A stretch of 64,000 bases of DNA, from the NCBI GenBank assembly GCA_022710935.1, contig JAKLFY010000016.1, forward strand, positions 1 to 64,000, given 5' to 3'. Origin of the DNA: Verrucomicrobiota bacterium. GTDB lineage: Bacteria > Verrucomicrobiota > Verrucomicrobiia > Limisphaerales > J093. The first letter of the stretch is position 1. Each line of letters opens with the position of its first letter. Below the pieces are notes generated by a model. It was not told where the DNA came from. It did not search any database and saw only the letters and a list, made by a program, of their open reading frames with translations. This document shows, piece after piece, positions 35,440 through 44,802 of this stretch. Made by a program: the position numbers and the translations under genes.

Positions 35440-36039
35440 CTATTGACTATTGGCTGAGGACGGCTGGGTCGGTTGTGGCGGTTGCGACTGCAACATCCGG
35501 ATTCCGTCCCGGACGTATTGGATGCCGGAGACGGCGGTGCAGGCGGTTGCCGCTGCCGCGAGATAGACGAGCCAGACGACATCGAGTTTGAGCAGGGCCC
35601 AAAGCACACACGCCATCTGCAGCACGGTCGCGACCTTGCCGGTCCAGCGCGGTCGCACGGTTCGGCGCCCGACGAGATAGGACACCAGCACGAGCATGAG
35701 GAGCAGGATCACATCCCGGCAGAGCACCGTGCCGGTCAGCCAGAGCGGGATGCGATCCAGGCGCGGGCTGTGCTGGAGGCTGAGCACGACCAGGCCGAGG
35801 ACGAGCAGGAGTTTGTCGGCGAGAGGGTCCAGGAGGGCCCCCATCTCGGTCCGTTGATCGAAACGCCGGGCGACGTAACCGTCGACGCCGTCGCCGGCCG
35901 CTGCGAGGACGAAGACGGCAAAAGCGATCCAGCGGTAGGCCTCCCCGCCCGAGCCGGTGTAGCGCAACAGAGCCACCACGAAGACCGGAACCATGAGAAT
36001 CCGGGCGATCGTGATCTTGTTCGCGGTGGTCATCGTCAT
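35440..36039 (-). CDS. pgsA: CDP-alcohol phosphatidyltransferase (PgsA-like)
   Basis: Predicted 199 residues, integral membrane. The signature D-G-x2-A-R-x8-G-x3-D-x3-D is present in GDGVDGYVARRFDQR and GALLDPLADK. Several membrane helices follow. It most resembles CDP-diacylglycerol-glycerol-3-phosphate 3-phosphatidyltransferase, forming phosphatidylglycerol phosphate. The symbol is by family and is not proof of substrate. The ATG at 36039 follows a longer open frame that I do not use because MTMTTANKITIARILM is the typical start. A cardiolipin synthase-like gene is elsewhere in the window (61199-62665). Confidence 0.85.
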   Translation of the reverse strand: MTMTTANKITIARILMVPVFVVALLRYTGSGGEAYRWIAFAVFVLAAAGDGVDGYVARRFDQRTEMGALLDPLADKLLLVLGLVVLSLQHSPRLDRIPLWLTGTVLCRDVILLLMLVLVSYLVGRRTVRPRWTGKVATVLQMACVLWALLKLDVVWLVYLAAAATACTAVSGIQYVRDGIRMLQSQPPQPTQPSSANSQ

Positions 36040-36131
36040 CGCCCCCGCAGTCTGAACGCACCGGGACGGCTCGTCAATGTGCAGCCGATTAAGCACGTGA
36101 CACTGGAGACGGGGCGGTCATTCTGTCGGGC

Positions 36132-36434
36132 ATGAATCGTGATGAAGCACTCGAAGCCCTGGCGAAGGTCGAGCAGCAGTTGTGCGCGAAGATCCCCGCG
36201 GACGCGCCCTCATGGGGCCGGCGGCATCTGAGGCATGTGATCGAGGAACATGTGGGCGCGGCGCGGTTTCATATCGCCCTGATCTACGACGCGGGGTGCG
36301 CCCTGGGCGACGACCTCACGCCGCTGAGCGCTCACGGCGTGCATCCGAAGTACGCGTTCTGGGCCGAGGGTGTCCGGCGCCACCTCGAGATCTGCGCGGC
36401 GAGCATCGAGAACAAACCCGAGGCGGGATCGTAA
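36132..36434 (+). CDS. Small hypothetical protein
   Basis: Predicted 100 residues, soluble, no membrane segment or signal. Contains MNRDEALEALAKVEQQLC and a possible helical C-terminal part (FWAEGVRRHLEICAASIE). I do not recognise the family. It is followed 7 bp after the stop by the GTG start of the lipoprotein hydrolase, so the two are likely co-transcribed. Confidence 0.6.
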   Translation: MNRDEALEALAKVEQQLCAKIPADAPSWGRRHLRHVIEEHVGAARFHIALIYDAGCALGDDLTPLSAHGVHPKYAFWAEGVRRHLEICAASIENKPEAGS

Positions 36435-36441
36435 CCGGATC

Positions 36442-38673
36442 GTGAGAGCCGCGGACCAACCCGCCTGTTGCCGGTGGTCGCGATGGGTCGTGGCGGCTTT
36501 GCTGTCGGTTCTCGTGCTGTCCTTCAACGGGTGCACGACGCCGATCCGCGCCGACCGGACGACGGCCCGGGCCGCCTACCGGGAATTGACGAAGACGGCT
36601 CTCGATGGGCAGTGCAGCCACGATGCGCGCACCGTGCTCCACCGGCACGATTTGGAGGACCAGTTCCGCAAGAGCCCCGTCGAGTGTCTGCGTCGGCTGC
36701 ACGAGCAGGCATGTCTGGATGACCGCGGCGACCTGCTCTACGCGCTGGCCGAGCTCAATTATCTTCATGGCGAGCGGTTGACGCGAAGCGTGAAGGCGGG
36801 CGACGTTCGCGCGGCGCGCGATTTTCACCTTGCGGCTGCGATCTACGCCTGGTTCTTCCTCACCGGCCAGGGTTCGGCGGCATCCCCCGATCCGTTTGAC
36901 CGCAGATTTCGGGTTGCGTGCGACCTGTACAATCGGGCGGTGGCCCTTGGTTTTGCCGAGGGCACGCGGCCCCATACCGTGGTGCGATGGTCGCGTGGAG
37001 CGCGCGCGTTGGTCCCGGGCACCGTTCGGATCGAGTGCCGGGAGCCCGCGGGCGATTGGACACTCAATGACATCGAGAAGTTCCTGCCGGCGGATGAGTA
37101 CATCCTGCGCGGGTTGACCGTGCGGGATCGGCAGTCCGGATTGGGCGCGCCGCTCATTGGCGTCGGCAAGACGATCGAGCCCAGGCGGTACGGGCGTCGT
37201 GTGCCAGCGACCCTGGTGCTCCGGGCCGGCGGCGATGCGCGGGCGTGGAGCGCCGGCGAACTGGTGGTGTCACTCGAGGTGTATTCGACCTATGAATCGG
37301 ACTCGATCGAGCTGGACGGGCGGACGATCCCGCTCGAGACGGACACGACGGCGCCGCTAGCCTACAGCCTCAACGACACCACGGTCTGGAGACTCGGCAC
37401 GGTGCAGTTCTTCTCCCCTGAGGAGCGCATCAGGACGGACATCTACCCCACCCAGCCGTATCGACCGGGGCGGATCCCGGTTGTGTTCGTGCATGGCACC
37501 CTGAGCAGTCCGGCGTGGTGGGCGGAGATGTGGAACACGCTGCGGGCGGATCGGAGCCTGCGCGAGCGCTGCCAGTTCTGGTATTATCTCTACAACACCG
37601 GCAACCCGGTCACCTATTCGGCCGCCAACTTGCGCGACGCCATCGAGCGGACGGTGCGGCGGTTCGATCCGGAGGGCCGGGACCCCGCCTTGCGCCAGAT
37701 GGTCCTGGTCGGTCACAGCCAGGGGGGGCTTCTGGCGAAGCTGACGGCGGTGGAGACGGGCGACCGGCTGTGGCGCGCCGTCTCGGACCAGCCGTTCGAT
37801 TCCCTCGCGCTACGGGCAGGCGATCGCGAGCCGCTTCGTCGGAACTACTTCTTCAATCCCTTGCCCTCCGTCAAACGGGTGGTCTTCATCTCGACGCCCC
37901 ATCGTGGAACGGATCTGGCGACTTCTTTCGTCGGGTCCGTGGCGCGCCGCTTTGTCCGGCTGCCGGCCGAAGTGGTCCGGATGTCACGGTCGCTCGTATC
38001 GACGGCGCACGCTCCGGCGGTGCCGGGCAAAGTCCGTCGGACGGTGCCGACGAGCCTGGACAGCATGTCGCCGAGGAACAAGGTCCTGCTGGCCCTGGCC
38101 GACATCCCGCTTGCGCCTGGCGTGACGGGACATTCGATCATCGCGGTCAAAGGGACCAAGCCGGTCGAGACCGGCGGCGACGGCGTGGTCGAGTACTCGA
38201 GTGCTCATCTCGAGGGCGTCGCATCCGAGCTGATCGTGCGCTGTGGGCACACTTGTCAGGACAAGCCGGAGACGATCGAGGAAGTCCGACGCATCCTCCT
38301 CGAACACCTGGCCGCGTGCGGCCTCGGCTCGGATCGGCCCGGCTTAGGGCATTCGCTGCAGAAACGCCCGGAGCTCGGCGAGCTTGTCGGTGTTGATCAG
38401 GTCAACCCCGGCGGCCTGATGGACGCGCCAGACGGGCTCGATATCCGGACCGCCCCAGAAGCGGATGCGCCGGCCCTGCGCGTGGGCGCGTTGGACAAGG
38501 TCAGCCAGCCTCTGCGCCTCCCCGGGCGGCATCTCCCCCTGGCCGCGCCAGGAGAAGCGGGCGCGCCAGTTCTCGCTGATCCAGGGAACGAGGCGCGCGC
38601 TCGCCGCTCCATCCAGGTCCGGCAGGCGTCCGTCGATGGCGGCCCGGCGGCGGGCCAAGCCGGCGAGCGCTGA
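36442..38673 (+). CDS. Alpha/beta-hydrolase family lipoprotein
   Basis: Predicted 743 residues with GTG start at 36442. N-terminal hydrophobic segment VVAALLSVLVLSFNGC is compatible with a lipoprotein signal, though the lipobox (FNGC) is imperfect. Central part: TPR-like helices, then a fold with VVFVHGTLSSPAWW (oxyanion loop) and LVGHSQGGLLAK (nucleophile Ser in GHSQGG). STPHRGTDLATSF is a further typical element. The catalytic His and Asp are not placed. The last ~110 residues are Arg/Ala-rich, and their reading frame overlaps the GDPD-like gene on the other strand by 330 bp. The true end may have been near 38345 before a stop was lost. Confidence 0.78.
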   Translation: MRAADQPACCRWSRWVVAALLSVLVLSFNGCTTPIRADRTTARAAYRELTKTALDGQCSHDARTVLHRHDLEDQFRKSPVECLRRLHEQACLDDRGDLLYALAELNYLHGERLTRSVKAGDVRAARDFHLAAAIYAWFFLTGQGSAASPDPFDRRFRVACDLYNRAVALGFAEGTRPHTVVRWSRGARALVPGTVRIECREPAGDWTLNDIEKFLPADEYILRGLTVRDRQSGLGAPLIGVGKTIEPRRYGRRVPATLVLRAGGDARAWSAGELVVSLEVYSTYESDSIELDGRTIPLETDTTAPLAYSLNDTTVWRLGTVQFFSPEERIRTDIYPTQPYRPGRIPVVFVHGTLSSPAWWAEMWNTLRADRSLRERCQFWYYLYNTGNPVTYSAANLRDAIERTVRRFDPEGRDPALRQMVLVGHSQGGLLAKLTAVETGDRLWRAVSDQPFDSLALRAGDREPLRRNYFFNPLPSVKRVVFISTPHRGTDLATSFVGSVARRFVRLPAEVVRMSRSLVSTAHAPAVPGKVRRTVPTSLDSMSPRNKVLLALADIPLAPGVTGHSIIAVKGTKPVETGGDGVVEYSSAHLEGVASELIVRCGHTCQDKPETIEEVRRILLEHLAACGLGSDRPGLGHSLQKRPELGELVGVDQVNPGGLMDAPDGLDIRTAPEADAPALRVGALDKVSQPLRLPGRHLPLAAPGEAGAPVLADPGNEARARRSIQVRQASVDGGPAAGQAGER

Positions 38674-39141
38674 ACGGGGAGAGTTGCCGCTCAAGACGAT
38701 CGTGACCGCGTTGGTCTCGGTGCTGTCCGCCGCGAAGACCGTGAGCATCTCGGCGTATTCGTCGAGCACGGGCGCCAGCGCCGACCACGTCGCGTCGGCC
38801 GGCGTCTTGAAATCGATCAGGAGGAAGAACTCGGGTCCGCCTGGAAAGACGCGCCCATGGTTGGACCGGACGCGGTCTCGCAAGGGGTCGAGATAGAGGG
38901 CCTGGAGGGTTCGTTTGGGATCGACCCGGGCGCGGTCATGGGCCACGAGCAACTGCCCGTCGATCGCGTAGATGTCGGCCTCGACACTGCAGAATCCATG
39001 CTCGAGGGCATCGAGCAGGGGGCGCGGATGCTCGTAGTCGTTGTGGCTGTGGGCGCGGGGGAGGGGAGGCGCAGCGGGCTTGTCGGCCGCGTTCGTCCAG
39101 AACAAACCGCCTGCCAGCAATGCGGGGAGAAGCGAATTCAC
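38344..39141 (-). CDS. Glycerophosphodiester phosphodiesterase / PI-PLC-like protein
   Basis: Predicted 265 residues with GTG start at 39141 and a Sec-type signal (VNSLLPALLAGGLFWTNAA). Motifs: HSHNDYEHPRPLLDALEHGF (His-Asn-Asp metal/catalytic region), CSVEADIYAIDGQLLVAHD (Glu and Asp of the TIM barrel) and a later FFLLIDFKTPAD. It fits the family of secreted PI-PLC/GDPD-like barrels in Bacteroidetes and Verrucomicrobia. It overlaps the 3' end of the convergent alpha/beta-hydrolase gene by 330 bp. Upstream sequence in the same open frame (to 40272) is the antisense of the DksA-like gene and is rejected. Confidence 0.83.
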   Translation of the reverse strand: MNSLLPALLAGGLFWTNAADKPAAPPLPRAHSHNDYEHPRPLLDALEHGFCSVEADIYAIDGQLLVAHDRARVDPKRTLQALYLDPLRDRVRSNHGRVFPGGPEFFLLIDFKTPADATWSALAPVLDEYAEMLTVFAADSTETNAVTIVLSGNSPRSALAGLARRRAAIDGRLPDLDGAASARLVPWISENWRARFSWRGQGEMPPGEAQRLADLVQRAHAQGRRIRFWGGPDIEPVWRVHQAAGVDLINTDKLAELRAFLQRMP

Positions 39142-39477
39142 GGGGCGAATGATCTCGCGGACGGGCTTGGGAGTCGATCCTCGAGTTTCGAGTTCCGAGT
39201 GCGGGCACGATCGAGGCGCCGGAGACGCGATTGAAGGGCCGAGCCTCGCGAGGCCCGGTTCAGGTCGAGGCGATTGTCTCAACCCAGGGACTCGCCGGCA
39301 GCCGCGGAGTTTGTCTGCCCGCGTGTTTTGAGCGGACGTTTGGCTGAGCTTCCGTGGGCGAAGATTTTTGTGGCGCTTTGCGGTTTGTCTGATACATTCA
39401 CGCGCCTTTCGCCGGGAACCGCGGGTGCCGGCGTGAGTTAACCAATTGCGAATCATCACTTTGACCGATTCTTTGGC
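39142..39477. other. Intergenic region with a palindrome and a weak promoter-like pair
   Basis: No gene is seen. GCCTCGCGAGGC is a 12-bp perfect palindrome near 39243. A possible promoter for the DksA-like gene is a TTGTGG / TACATT pair (39368-39373 and 39393-39398), but the 19-bp spacing and weak match make this speculative. Confidence 0.35.
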
Positions 39478-40068
39478 GTGACTGCGAAAAAGCGTACGAA
39501 GAAGAAGACTGCAGCGCCGGCCAGCAGCAAAGGCCGAGCGGTGGGCACAGCCAGCGCGGCATCGATCCTGGGGATCAAGCCGGTCGTACAGACCGGGAAG
39601 GGTCTTCTTGGGGTTCGGCCCGAGTGGCAGAAGTACTACAGCCACCTGATCGATTTGCGGGATCGTCTGCGCCGGCAGATGAGCGGGCTCGCCAAGGAAT
39701 CCGCCGAGGAAATGGACAGCTTCAGTCTGCACATGGCGGATTCGGGGACGGACAATTTCGACCGGGATTTTGCCTTGAGCCTGCTCTCGTCGGATCAGGA
39801 TGCCGTGTACGAGATCGAGGAGGCGCTCAAGCGCATCCAGCGGGGAACGTACGGGGTCTGCGAGCTGACGGGAAAGACCATTCCGAAGGCGCGGCTCGAG
39901 GCGATTCCCTGGACTCGCTTCACGGTCGAGGCCCAAGCCCAGCTCGAACGCGAGGGCGCCCTGCGCCAGCGGCGACTTGGGGCTCTGGGCACGATCGACA
40001 CGGTCGGACCCGCCGAGATCGAAGAGGAAGCCGACGAGGAAGAGAAGTCGGCAAAAGAGAAGGAATAG
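39478..40068 (+). CDS. TraR/DksA-family RNA-polymerase-binding protein, zinc-free type
   Basis: Predicted 196 residues with a GTG start. N-terminal Lys/Ala-rich tail, a coiled coil (EWQKYYSHLIDLRDRLRRQM), then the family domain with RIQRGTYGVCELTGKTI followed by PKARLEAIPWTRFTVEAQAQ. Of the four zinc-binding cysteines of DksA (CxxC-x17-CxxC) only one Cys remains, so it is expected to act without zinc. It should bind the secondary channel of RNA polymerase. It leads a tight cluster with L33 and S18 genes (9 bp then 9 bp gaps). Confidence 0.82.
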   Translation: MTAKKRTKKKTAAPASSKGRAVGTASAASILGIKPVVQTGKGLLGVRPEWQKYYSHLIDLRDRLRRQMSGLAKESAEEMDSFSLHMADSGTDNFDRDFALSLLSSDQDAVYEIEEALKRIQRGTYGVCELTGKTIPKARLEAIPWTRFTVEAQAQLEREGALRQRRLGALGTIDTVGPAEIEEEADEEEKSAKEKE

Positions 40069-40077
40069 CTGACGTAT

Positions 40078-40245
40078 ATGCCGCGAGAACTTGTCACAAT
40101 CGAGTGCACCGAAGCGCGAAAAGAGGGGAAGCCCCCGTCCCGTTACACCACCACCCGGAACAAGAAGACGCAGACTGAGAAGGTCGAGCTGAAGAAGTAC
40201 AATCGCTTTCTCAGGCGCCACACCCTGCACCGGGAAATCAAGTGA
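40078..40245 (+). CDS. rpmG: 50S ribosomal protein L33 (zinc-free)
   Basis: 55-residue protein beginning [20 protein letters not shown] and ending TLHREIK, with [20 protein letters not shown] and NRFLRRHTL. It lacks the paired CxxC zinc ribbon of the C+ form. The length and the TTTRNKK...KKY core are diagnostic for L33. The gene is small. It begins 9 bp after the DksA-like stop and is followed 9 bp later by rpsR. It is part of the 50S subunit. Confidence 0.92.
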   Translation: MPRELVTIECTEARKEGKPPSRYTTTRNKKTQTEKVELKKYNRFLRRHTLHREIK

Positions 40246-40254
40246 GATCTTAAT

Positions 40255-40533
40255 ATGCCACGCAAGACACATCTCGAGCGGCCTTCAGGCGGACGCGGCG
40301 GACGCGGCGGACGCACGCGCGGCGGGACGCGCGAGGCGCGGGTTCCGCGCCCCAAGCCGAAGATCGATTTCACTGCCGACTCTCTGGACTACCGCAACGT
40401 CAACCTGTTGAAGCAGTTTGTGACGGATGCCGGGCGCATCTTGCCGCGCAAGTACACGGGGCTGCCGGCGCACTATCAGCGCCGACTCACCCTCTCGATC
40501 AAGCGGGCTCGACAGATGCTGCTGATGAAGTAG
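40255..40533 (+). CDS. rpsR: 30S ribosomal protein S18
   Basis: 92-residue protein with the S18 core: [38 protein letters not shown] and [16 protein letters not shown]. An Arg/Gly-rich N-terminal extension precedes the core. There are no zinc cysteines. It follows rpmG directly, unlike the classic S6-SSB-S18-L9 cluster. No S6 or L9 gene is seen in the window. Confidence 0.95.
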   Translation: MPRKTHLERPSGGRGGRGGRTRGGTREARVPRPKPKIDFTADSLDYRNVNLLKQFVTDAGRILPRKYTGLPAHYQRRLTLSIKRARQMLLMK

Positions 40534-40827
40534 ATGGAAGGCCTGCCGGGATGGTCCCGGGCTGTCTTTCGGGTGTGTCTCCCCGCGGCGTGTTGCGATG
40601 TGTCCGGGCACGGTGCGGTTGGATCGGGAAGGGGCGGCTTGCGCGGGTCCTGGGGAGGGGCTGACCGCGGCGCTGGCGGCAGCGTGCGTGCCGGCCCTGG
40701 GGTGTGGATACGACAGCGGCGTGGAAGCGATTTCATCGTGTCCGGATTCAGGTGGACAAGAGCGGGCGCTCCTCTTTGAACGATGCATTTCGCCGGGCAG
40801 TCGCCCGCGGAACAGACCGAGTGAGCC

Positions 40828-43800
40828 ATGAGCAACGGCAAGAGTAGAGCGGCGGCGGGTGGCGGAAAGCCGTCGCAAGCGCCCGTCAATTCGGGCGGGT
40901 CCAAGGACCGCCCGGCGTCGATTCCTCCTCGATCGTCACTTTTCCGGAGAGTGGACTGGGTGACGTTCGGGGTGACGACGCTGATCACGCTGCTGGCGTA
41001 TCTTTGCACGCTGGCGCCGGATCTGACGCTCGAGGACTCGGGCGAGCTGGCGGTTGGATCCTTCTACGCGGGCGTGCCGCACGCCCCCGGCTATCCGATC
41101 TGGACGATTTACTCGTGGCTGTTCACGGTCCTGCTGCCGTTTTCCAACGTGGCATGGCGGGTGGCGGTGTCTTCGGCTGTGGCGGCGGCGTTTGCCAACG
41201 GGCTGCTGGGGCTGATCGTCTCGCGGGGCAGCAGCATGATGATCGAGAGCATCGAGGAGTTGCGGAGCATCGAGCGCCGCTGGGAGAACGCCCTCTGCCT
41301 GGTTTCCGGATTCACCGCCGCGATTCTGATCGGCTTCAACGGCTTCATGTGGAGCCAGGCGGTGATTGTCGAGGTGTACACGCTGAGCGTTTTGTCGCTC
41401 ATGGGAGTGCTGGTCTGCCTGCTGCACTGGACCTACGCGCCCGACCAGCGGCGCTACCTCTACATCGCGTCCTTCCTGTTCGGCATCTGTTTCAACAATC
41501 ACCAGACGCTGATCGTGGCGGCGATGGGCTTCGAGGTCGCGATTGCGGCGATCAACCCCAAGCTGGGGCGGGACGCCTTTTTCATCAACGTGGTTTTCTT
41601 CCTGGTCGGCCTGGTGCTCAAGAGCATGGGCGTGTTGACGAGCTTTGATCAGAACGCGCCCCTGTACTTCATCTACATCGCGGTCGGCGTGGGCTCGATC
41701 GCCGCGTGGGTCTACCTGACCTACCAGACCAACTCGATGTTGACCGAGTGGAAGTCCGTGCTCATCACCCTGGGCGCGTGGCTGCTCGGCGCGGCGTTTT
41801 ACTTCTACATGCCGATCGCGTCGGCGACCAACCCGCCGATGAACTGGGGCTACCCGCGCACGTTCGACGGGTTCATCCACGCCTTCACCCGCGGCCAGTA
41901 CGAGAAGACGAATCCCAGCAACATTTTTGCCGATCCGTTCCGTTTTCTGCTGCAGTTGAAGATGTATTTCGAGGGAGCGATTGACGAGTTCCATCTGGTG
42001 TATCTGTTGCTGGCGCTCGTGCCCTTCGTCTTCTTCGTCCGGATGCAGAAGCGCGAGCGGGCGTGGATTGTGGGCAACACGGCCGTGTACGCCTGCCTTG
42101 CCTTTCTGCTGTTGATCCTGCTCAATCCCCTGGTCGACCGTCAGAGCCGCGATCTGACGCGCGTCTTCTTCACGGCGTCTCACGTCACCATTGCCATGTT
42201 TCTGGGGTACGGACTGACCCTCTTGGGCGCGTATCTGGTGACCCACTATCAACAAACCCGCCCCTATGCTCTGTATGGCGCGGCGGTGGCGGCGGCGGTC
42301 GGCCTCTATTCACTGGCCGCCCGGGTGCAGGAGGTGTACGGGCATCTGGCCGGCGAGCATAGCGGGATCGGCTTGCTGTTTCATGGGCTGGGCCAGGCCT
42401 TTCGCCACCCCAGTTTCACTGCGCCCGTGCACGCCATCTATGCGGCGCTGTTTGTCCTGGTCGTGGCGTTGGTGTTCTTGGGCGGCGTCCTGCTGCACCG
42501 CACCCGACTGCGTCCTGAATTCGCGCTGGCCTGTTTCGCGGTGATGCCGTTTTTCGCCCCTCTGTCGCACTGGGCCGCCAACGAGCAGCGCGGACACCTG
42601 TTCGGGTACTGGTTTGGGCATGACATGTTCGAGCCGCCGTTCGGGGTCTACCCGTCGATGACTCACAACGCCGTGCTGTACGGGGGAACGGATCCCGGGC
42701 GCTTCTGCCCGACCTACATGATTTTCTGCGAGAGCTTCATCAAGCCCGAGCAGCGGAGGAATCCGGCATTCGACCGGCGCGACGTCTATATCATCACACA
42801 GAACGCTCTCGCCGACGGCACCTACCTCAACTACATCCGGGCGCATTACAACCGGAGCGCCCAGGTCGATCCGCCCTTCCTGCGCGACGCGGTTCTCTAT
42901 TTGCAGACCATTGCGATGGGCAAGAGGGAGGCGGAGAAGCGGTTGAACGGGCAGGTGTACCGCATGAACGGGCTTGCCAGGAGCGTCGGCAGCCTCACCA
43001 ATCTCGTGGCCCCATTCGACCGGCTGATTATGAACTTCGGGCGGAAAGTCGAAGAACGCCGGCGCCGGGAGGGCGTGTATCCGCCCAAGGAGATTCAGAG
43101 CGCGACGGTCGAGGATTCGCAGAAGGCATTCCAGGATTACATTGTGGATGCGCAGCGGCGCTACTATCACGACGCTCAATACCCGAACGAGCCCAAGCAG
43201 ATCCGCCCCGGTGAGATTGTGAATTTCACGCCCGACGGCCGGGTGCAGGTGGCGGGGCAGGTCGCCGTGATGGCGATCAACGGTTTGCTCACCAAGGTCA
43301 TTTTCGACAAGAACCCGACCAACGAGTTTTACGTCGAAGAGAGTTTCCCGCTCGAGTGGATGTTCCCTCACCTGACCCCTTACGGGATCATCATGAAGAT
43401 CAACCGGCAACCGGTGCCGGAGCTGACGGAGGAGATGCTCGAGACGGACCACAAGTTCTGGTCGCAGTACGCCGACCGGCTGTGCGGCAACTGGATTACC
43501 TACGACACGCCCGTCCGGGAGATCTGCGAGTATGCGGAGCGGGTCTACTTGCGGGGGAATCTGCGGGGGTTCACGGGAGACCCCCGGTTCGTCCGGGACA
43601 ACGACGCGCAGAAGGCCTTCTCGAAACTGCGCAACTCGATCGCCGGCCTCTATGCGTGGCGCCTTGGCCCGGAGTGTCCCGAGCATCTTCGCCCGACGAC
43701 CGCCGCCGCGCGCGACCGCGTGATCAAGGAAGTCGACTTCGCGTTCAAACAGGCGTTTGCGTTTTGTCCGTACAGTCCGGAGACCGTCACTCGCTACGCC

Positions 43801-44415
43801 ACGCTGCTGGCCAGCCTCGGCCGGGTGGACGAGGCCCTGCTTGTCGCCGAGACGTCGCGGCAATTCGACCCGGAGAGTCCGTTCTCGGCGAGTCTGGTCA
43901 ACCAACTGCGCCAGATGAAGGAAGGCCTGTCGTCCCTGAGCCAGCTCCAGGGCCAGATTGACATCCTCGAGGCGCAGTACCGGACCAACACGAACAGCAT
44001 CCAGGCGGCGTTCAATCTGGTGGCCGCACGCCTCCAGCTCCAGCAAACCAATGTGGCGTTCAGCGTCCTGGATGACATCGCCGCCCGCCCCAACGCCGAC
44101 GTCGGGGCGCTGCTCTCGGTGGCCCGCGCCTACGTCGAGATCGGTCAGTACGCCCGGGCGGAACCGTCGCTCCAGCGGCTGGTCATGCAAATGCCCGATT
44201 CGCCCGAGATCTGGTACGATCTGGCCGGGGCCCAGACTGCGCTCGGGAAGAACACCGAGGCTATTCAATCGCTGGCCAGGGCGCTTCAACTCAGCGCCGT
44301 CCGCCTGACGTCCGATCCCAAGGCGTCGAATCTACAGGCCCTCGCCGTCACTGATCCCCGCTTCCAAAGTCTGCGGGGCATCCCCGAGTTCCAGAAACTG
44401 GTCGCGCCCAAGTAG
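40828..44415 (+). CDS. DUF2723 polytopic membrane protein with C-terminal TPRs
   Basis: Predicted 1195 residues. The N-terminal DUF2723/O-mannosyltransferase-like part has TLAPDLTLEDSGELAVGSF and VPHAPGYPIWTIYSWLF, a hallmark, followed by many membrane helices. The large central extracytoplasmic section is unlike known enzymes. The C-terminal ~250 residues carry TPR-like helices (EAIQSLARALQLSA type). These proteins are thought to transfer sugars to exported proteins or glycans, but activity is unverified. The start ATG at 40828 follows a spaced GAG-rich stretch. It is the only gene in an otherwise empty region between rpsR and the small protein at 44486. Confidence 0.8.
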   Translation: MSNGKSRAAAGGGKPSQAPVNSGGSKDRPASIPPRSSLFRRVDWVTFGVTTLITLLAYLCTLAPDLTLEDSGELAVGSFYAGVPHAPGYPIWTIYSWLFTVLLPFSNVAWRVAVSSAVAAAFANGLLGLIVSRGSSMMIESIEELRSIERRWENALCLVSGFTAAILIGFNGFMWSQAVIVEVYTLSVLSLMGVLVCLLHWTYAPDQRRYLYIASFLFGICFNNHQTLIVAAMGFEVAIAAINPKLGRDAFFINVVFFLVGLVLKSMGVLTSFDQNAPLYFIYIAVGVGSIAAWVYLTYQTNSMLTEWKSVLITLGAWLLGAAFYFYMPIASATNPPMNWGYPRTFDGFIHAFTRGQYEKTNPSNIFADPFRFLLQLKMYFEGAIDEFHLVYLLLALVPFVFFVRMQKRERAWIVGNTAVYACLAFLLLILLNPLVDRQSRDLTRVFFTASHVTIAMFLGYGLTLLGAYLVTHYQQTRPYALYGAAVAAAVGLYSLAARVQEVYGHLAGEHSGIGLLFHGLGQAFRHPSFTAPVHAIYAALFVLVVALVFLGGVLLHRTRLRPEFALACFAVMPFFAPLSHWAANEQRGHLFGYWFGHDMFEPPFGVYPSMTHNAVLYGGTDPGRFCPTYMIFCESFIKPEQRRNPAFDRRDVYIITQNALADGTYLNYIRAHYNRSAQVDPPFLRDAVLYLQTIAMGKREAEKRLNGQVYRMNGLARSVGSLTNLVAPFDRLIMNFGRKVEERRRREGVYPPKEIQSATVEDSQKAFQDYIVDAQRRYYHDAQYPNEPKQIRPGEIVNFTPDGRVQVAGQVAVMAINGLLTKVIFDKNPTNEFYVEESFPLEWMFPHLTPYGIIMKINRQPVPELTEEMLETDHKFWSQYADRLCGNWITYDTPVREICEYAERVYLRGNLRGFTGDPRFVRDNDAQKAFSKLRNSIAGLYAWRLGPECPEHLRPTTAAARDRVIKEVDFAFKQAFAFCPYSPETVTRYATLLASLGRVDEALLVAETSRQFDPESPFSASLVNQLRQMKEGLSSLSQLQGQIDILEAQYRTNTNSIQAAFNLVAARLQLQQTNVAFSVLDDIAARPNADVGALLSVARAYVEIGQYARAEPSLQRLVMQMPDSPEIWYDLAGAQTALGKNTEAIQSLARALQLSAVRLTSDPKASNLQALAVTDPRFQSLRGIPEFQKLVAPK

Positions 44416-44485
44416 GGCGGGCGGGCGGGCTCGATGGGCCGGCCCGTTGACGCGAACCCGTATCGAGGACTCGATGAGCGTCCCT

Positions 44486-44722
44486 TCAGATCTCGAAGCG
44501 CAGTTCGCCGGACATCCGGGGCAGCCATTCCTGGCGGGGGCGGGGGGGGGGGGCGGGGCGCCAGTCGAACGCCTGGTTTGCCACACGGTGCATCTGTTGG
44601 AACCACCAGGCGGCCCGTGTGAGGCGCCGTTCGCCCGGCGCCGGGCCCAGGCCTGGGGGCGTCCCGCCGAAAGCCAGTTCGAGTTGTCCCATTCCGTTTG
44701 CCATGTCGATTGTTGTCGTCAT
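44486..44722 (-). CDS. Small conserved hypothetical protein
   Basis: Predicted 78 residues. Contains RRLTRAAWWFQQMHRVANQA followed by FDWRPAPPPRPRQEW, an ARWWF..M..V..Q type motif that I recall from small Verrucomicrobiota proteins; recall alone supports this. Basic and soluble. Its 5' end may be at the internal Met (MANGMGQLELAF). Confidence 0.5.
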   Translation of the reverse strand: MTTTIDMANGMGQLELAFGGTPPGLGPAPGERRLTRAAWWFQQMHRVANQAFDWRPAPPPRPRQEWLPRMSGELRFEI

Positions 44723-44802
44723 GGCGCACAGAATACGGGATGGGGTGGGGCAAATACGGTCCCACCCCTAAAAAAAAAGACTTGGGTTGATCAGGAGCGG
44801 GA

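Noticed and set aside
39142-40272. Upstream extension of the GDPD-like frame
   Set aside because: It is antisense to the DksA-like and rpmG genes.
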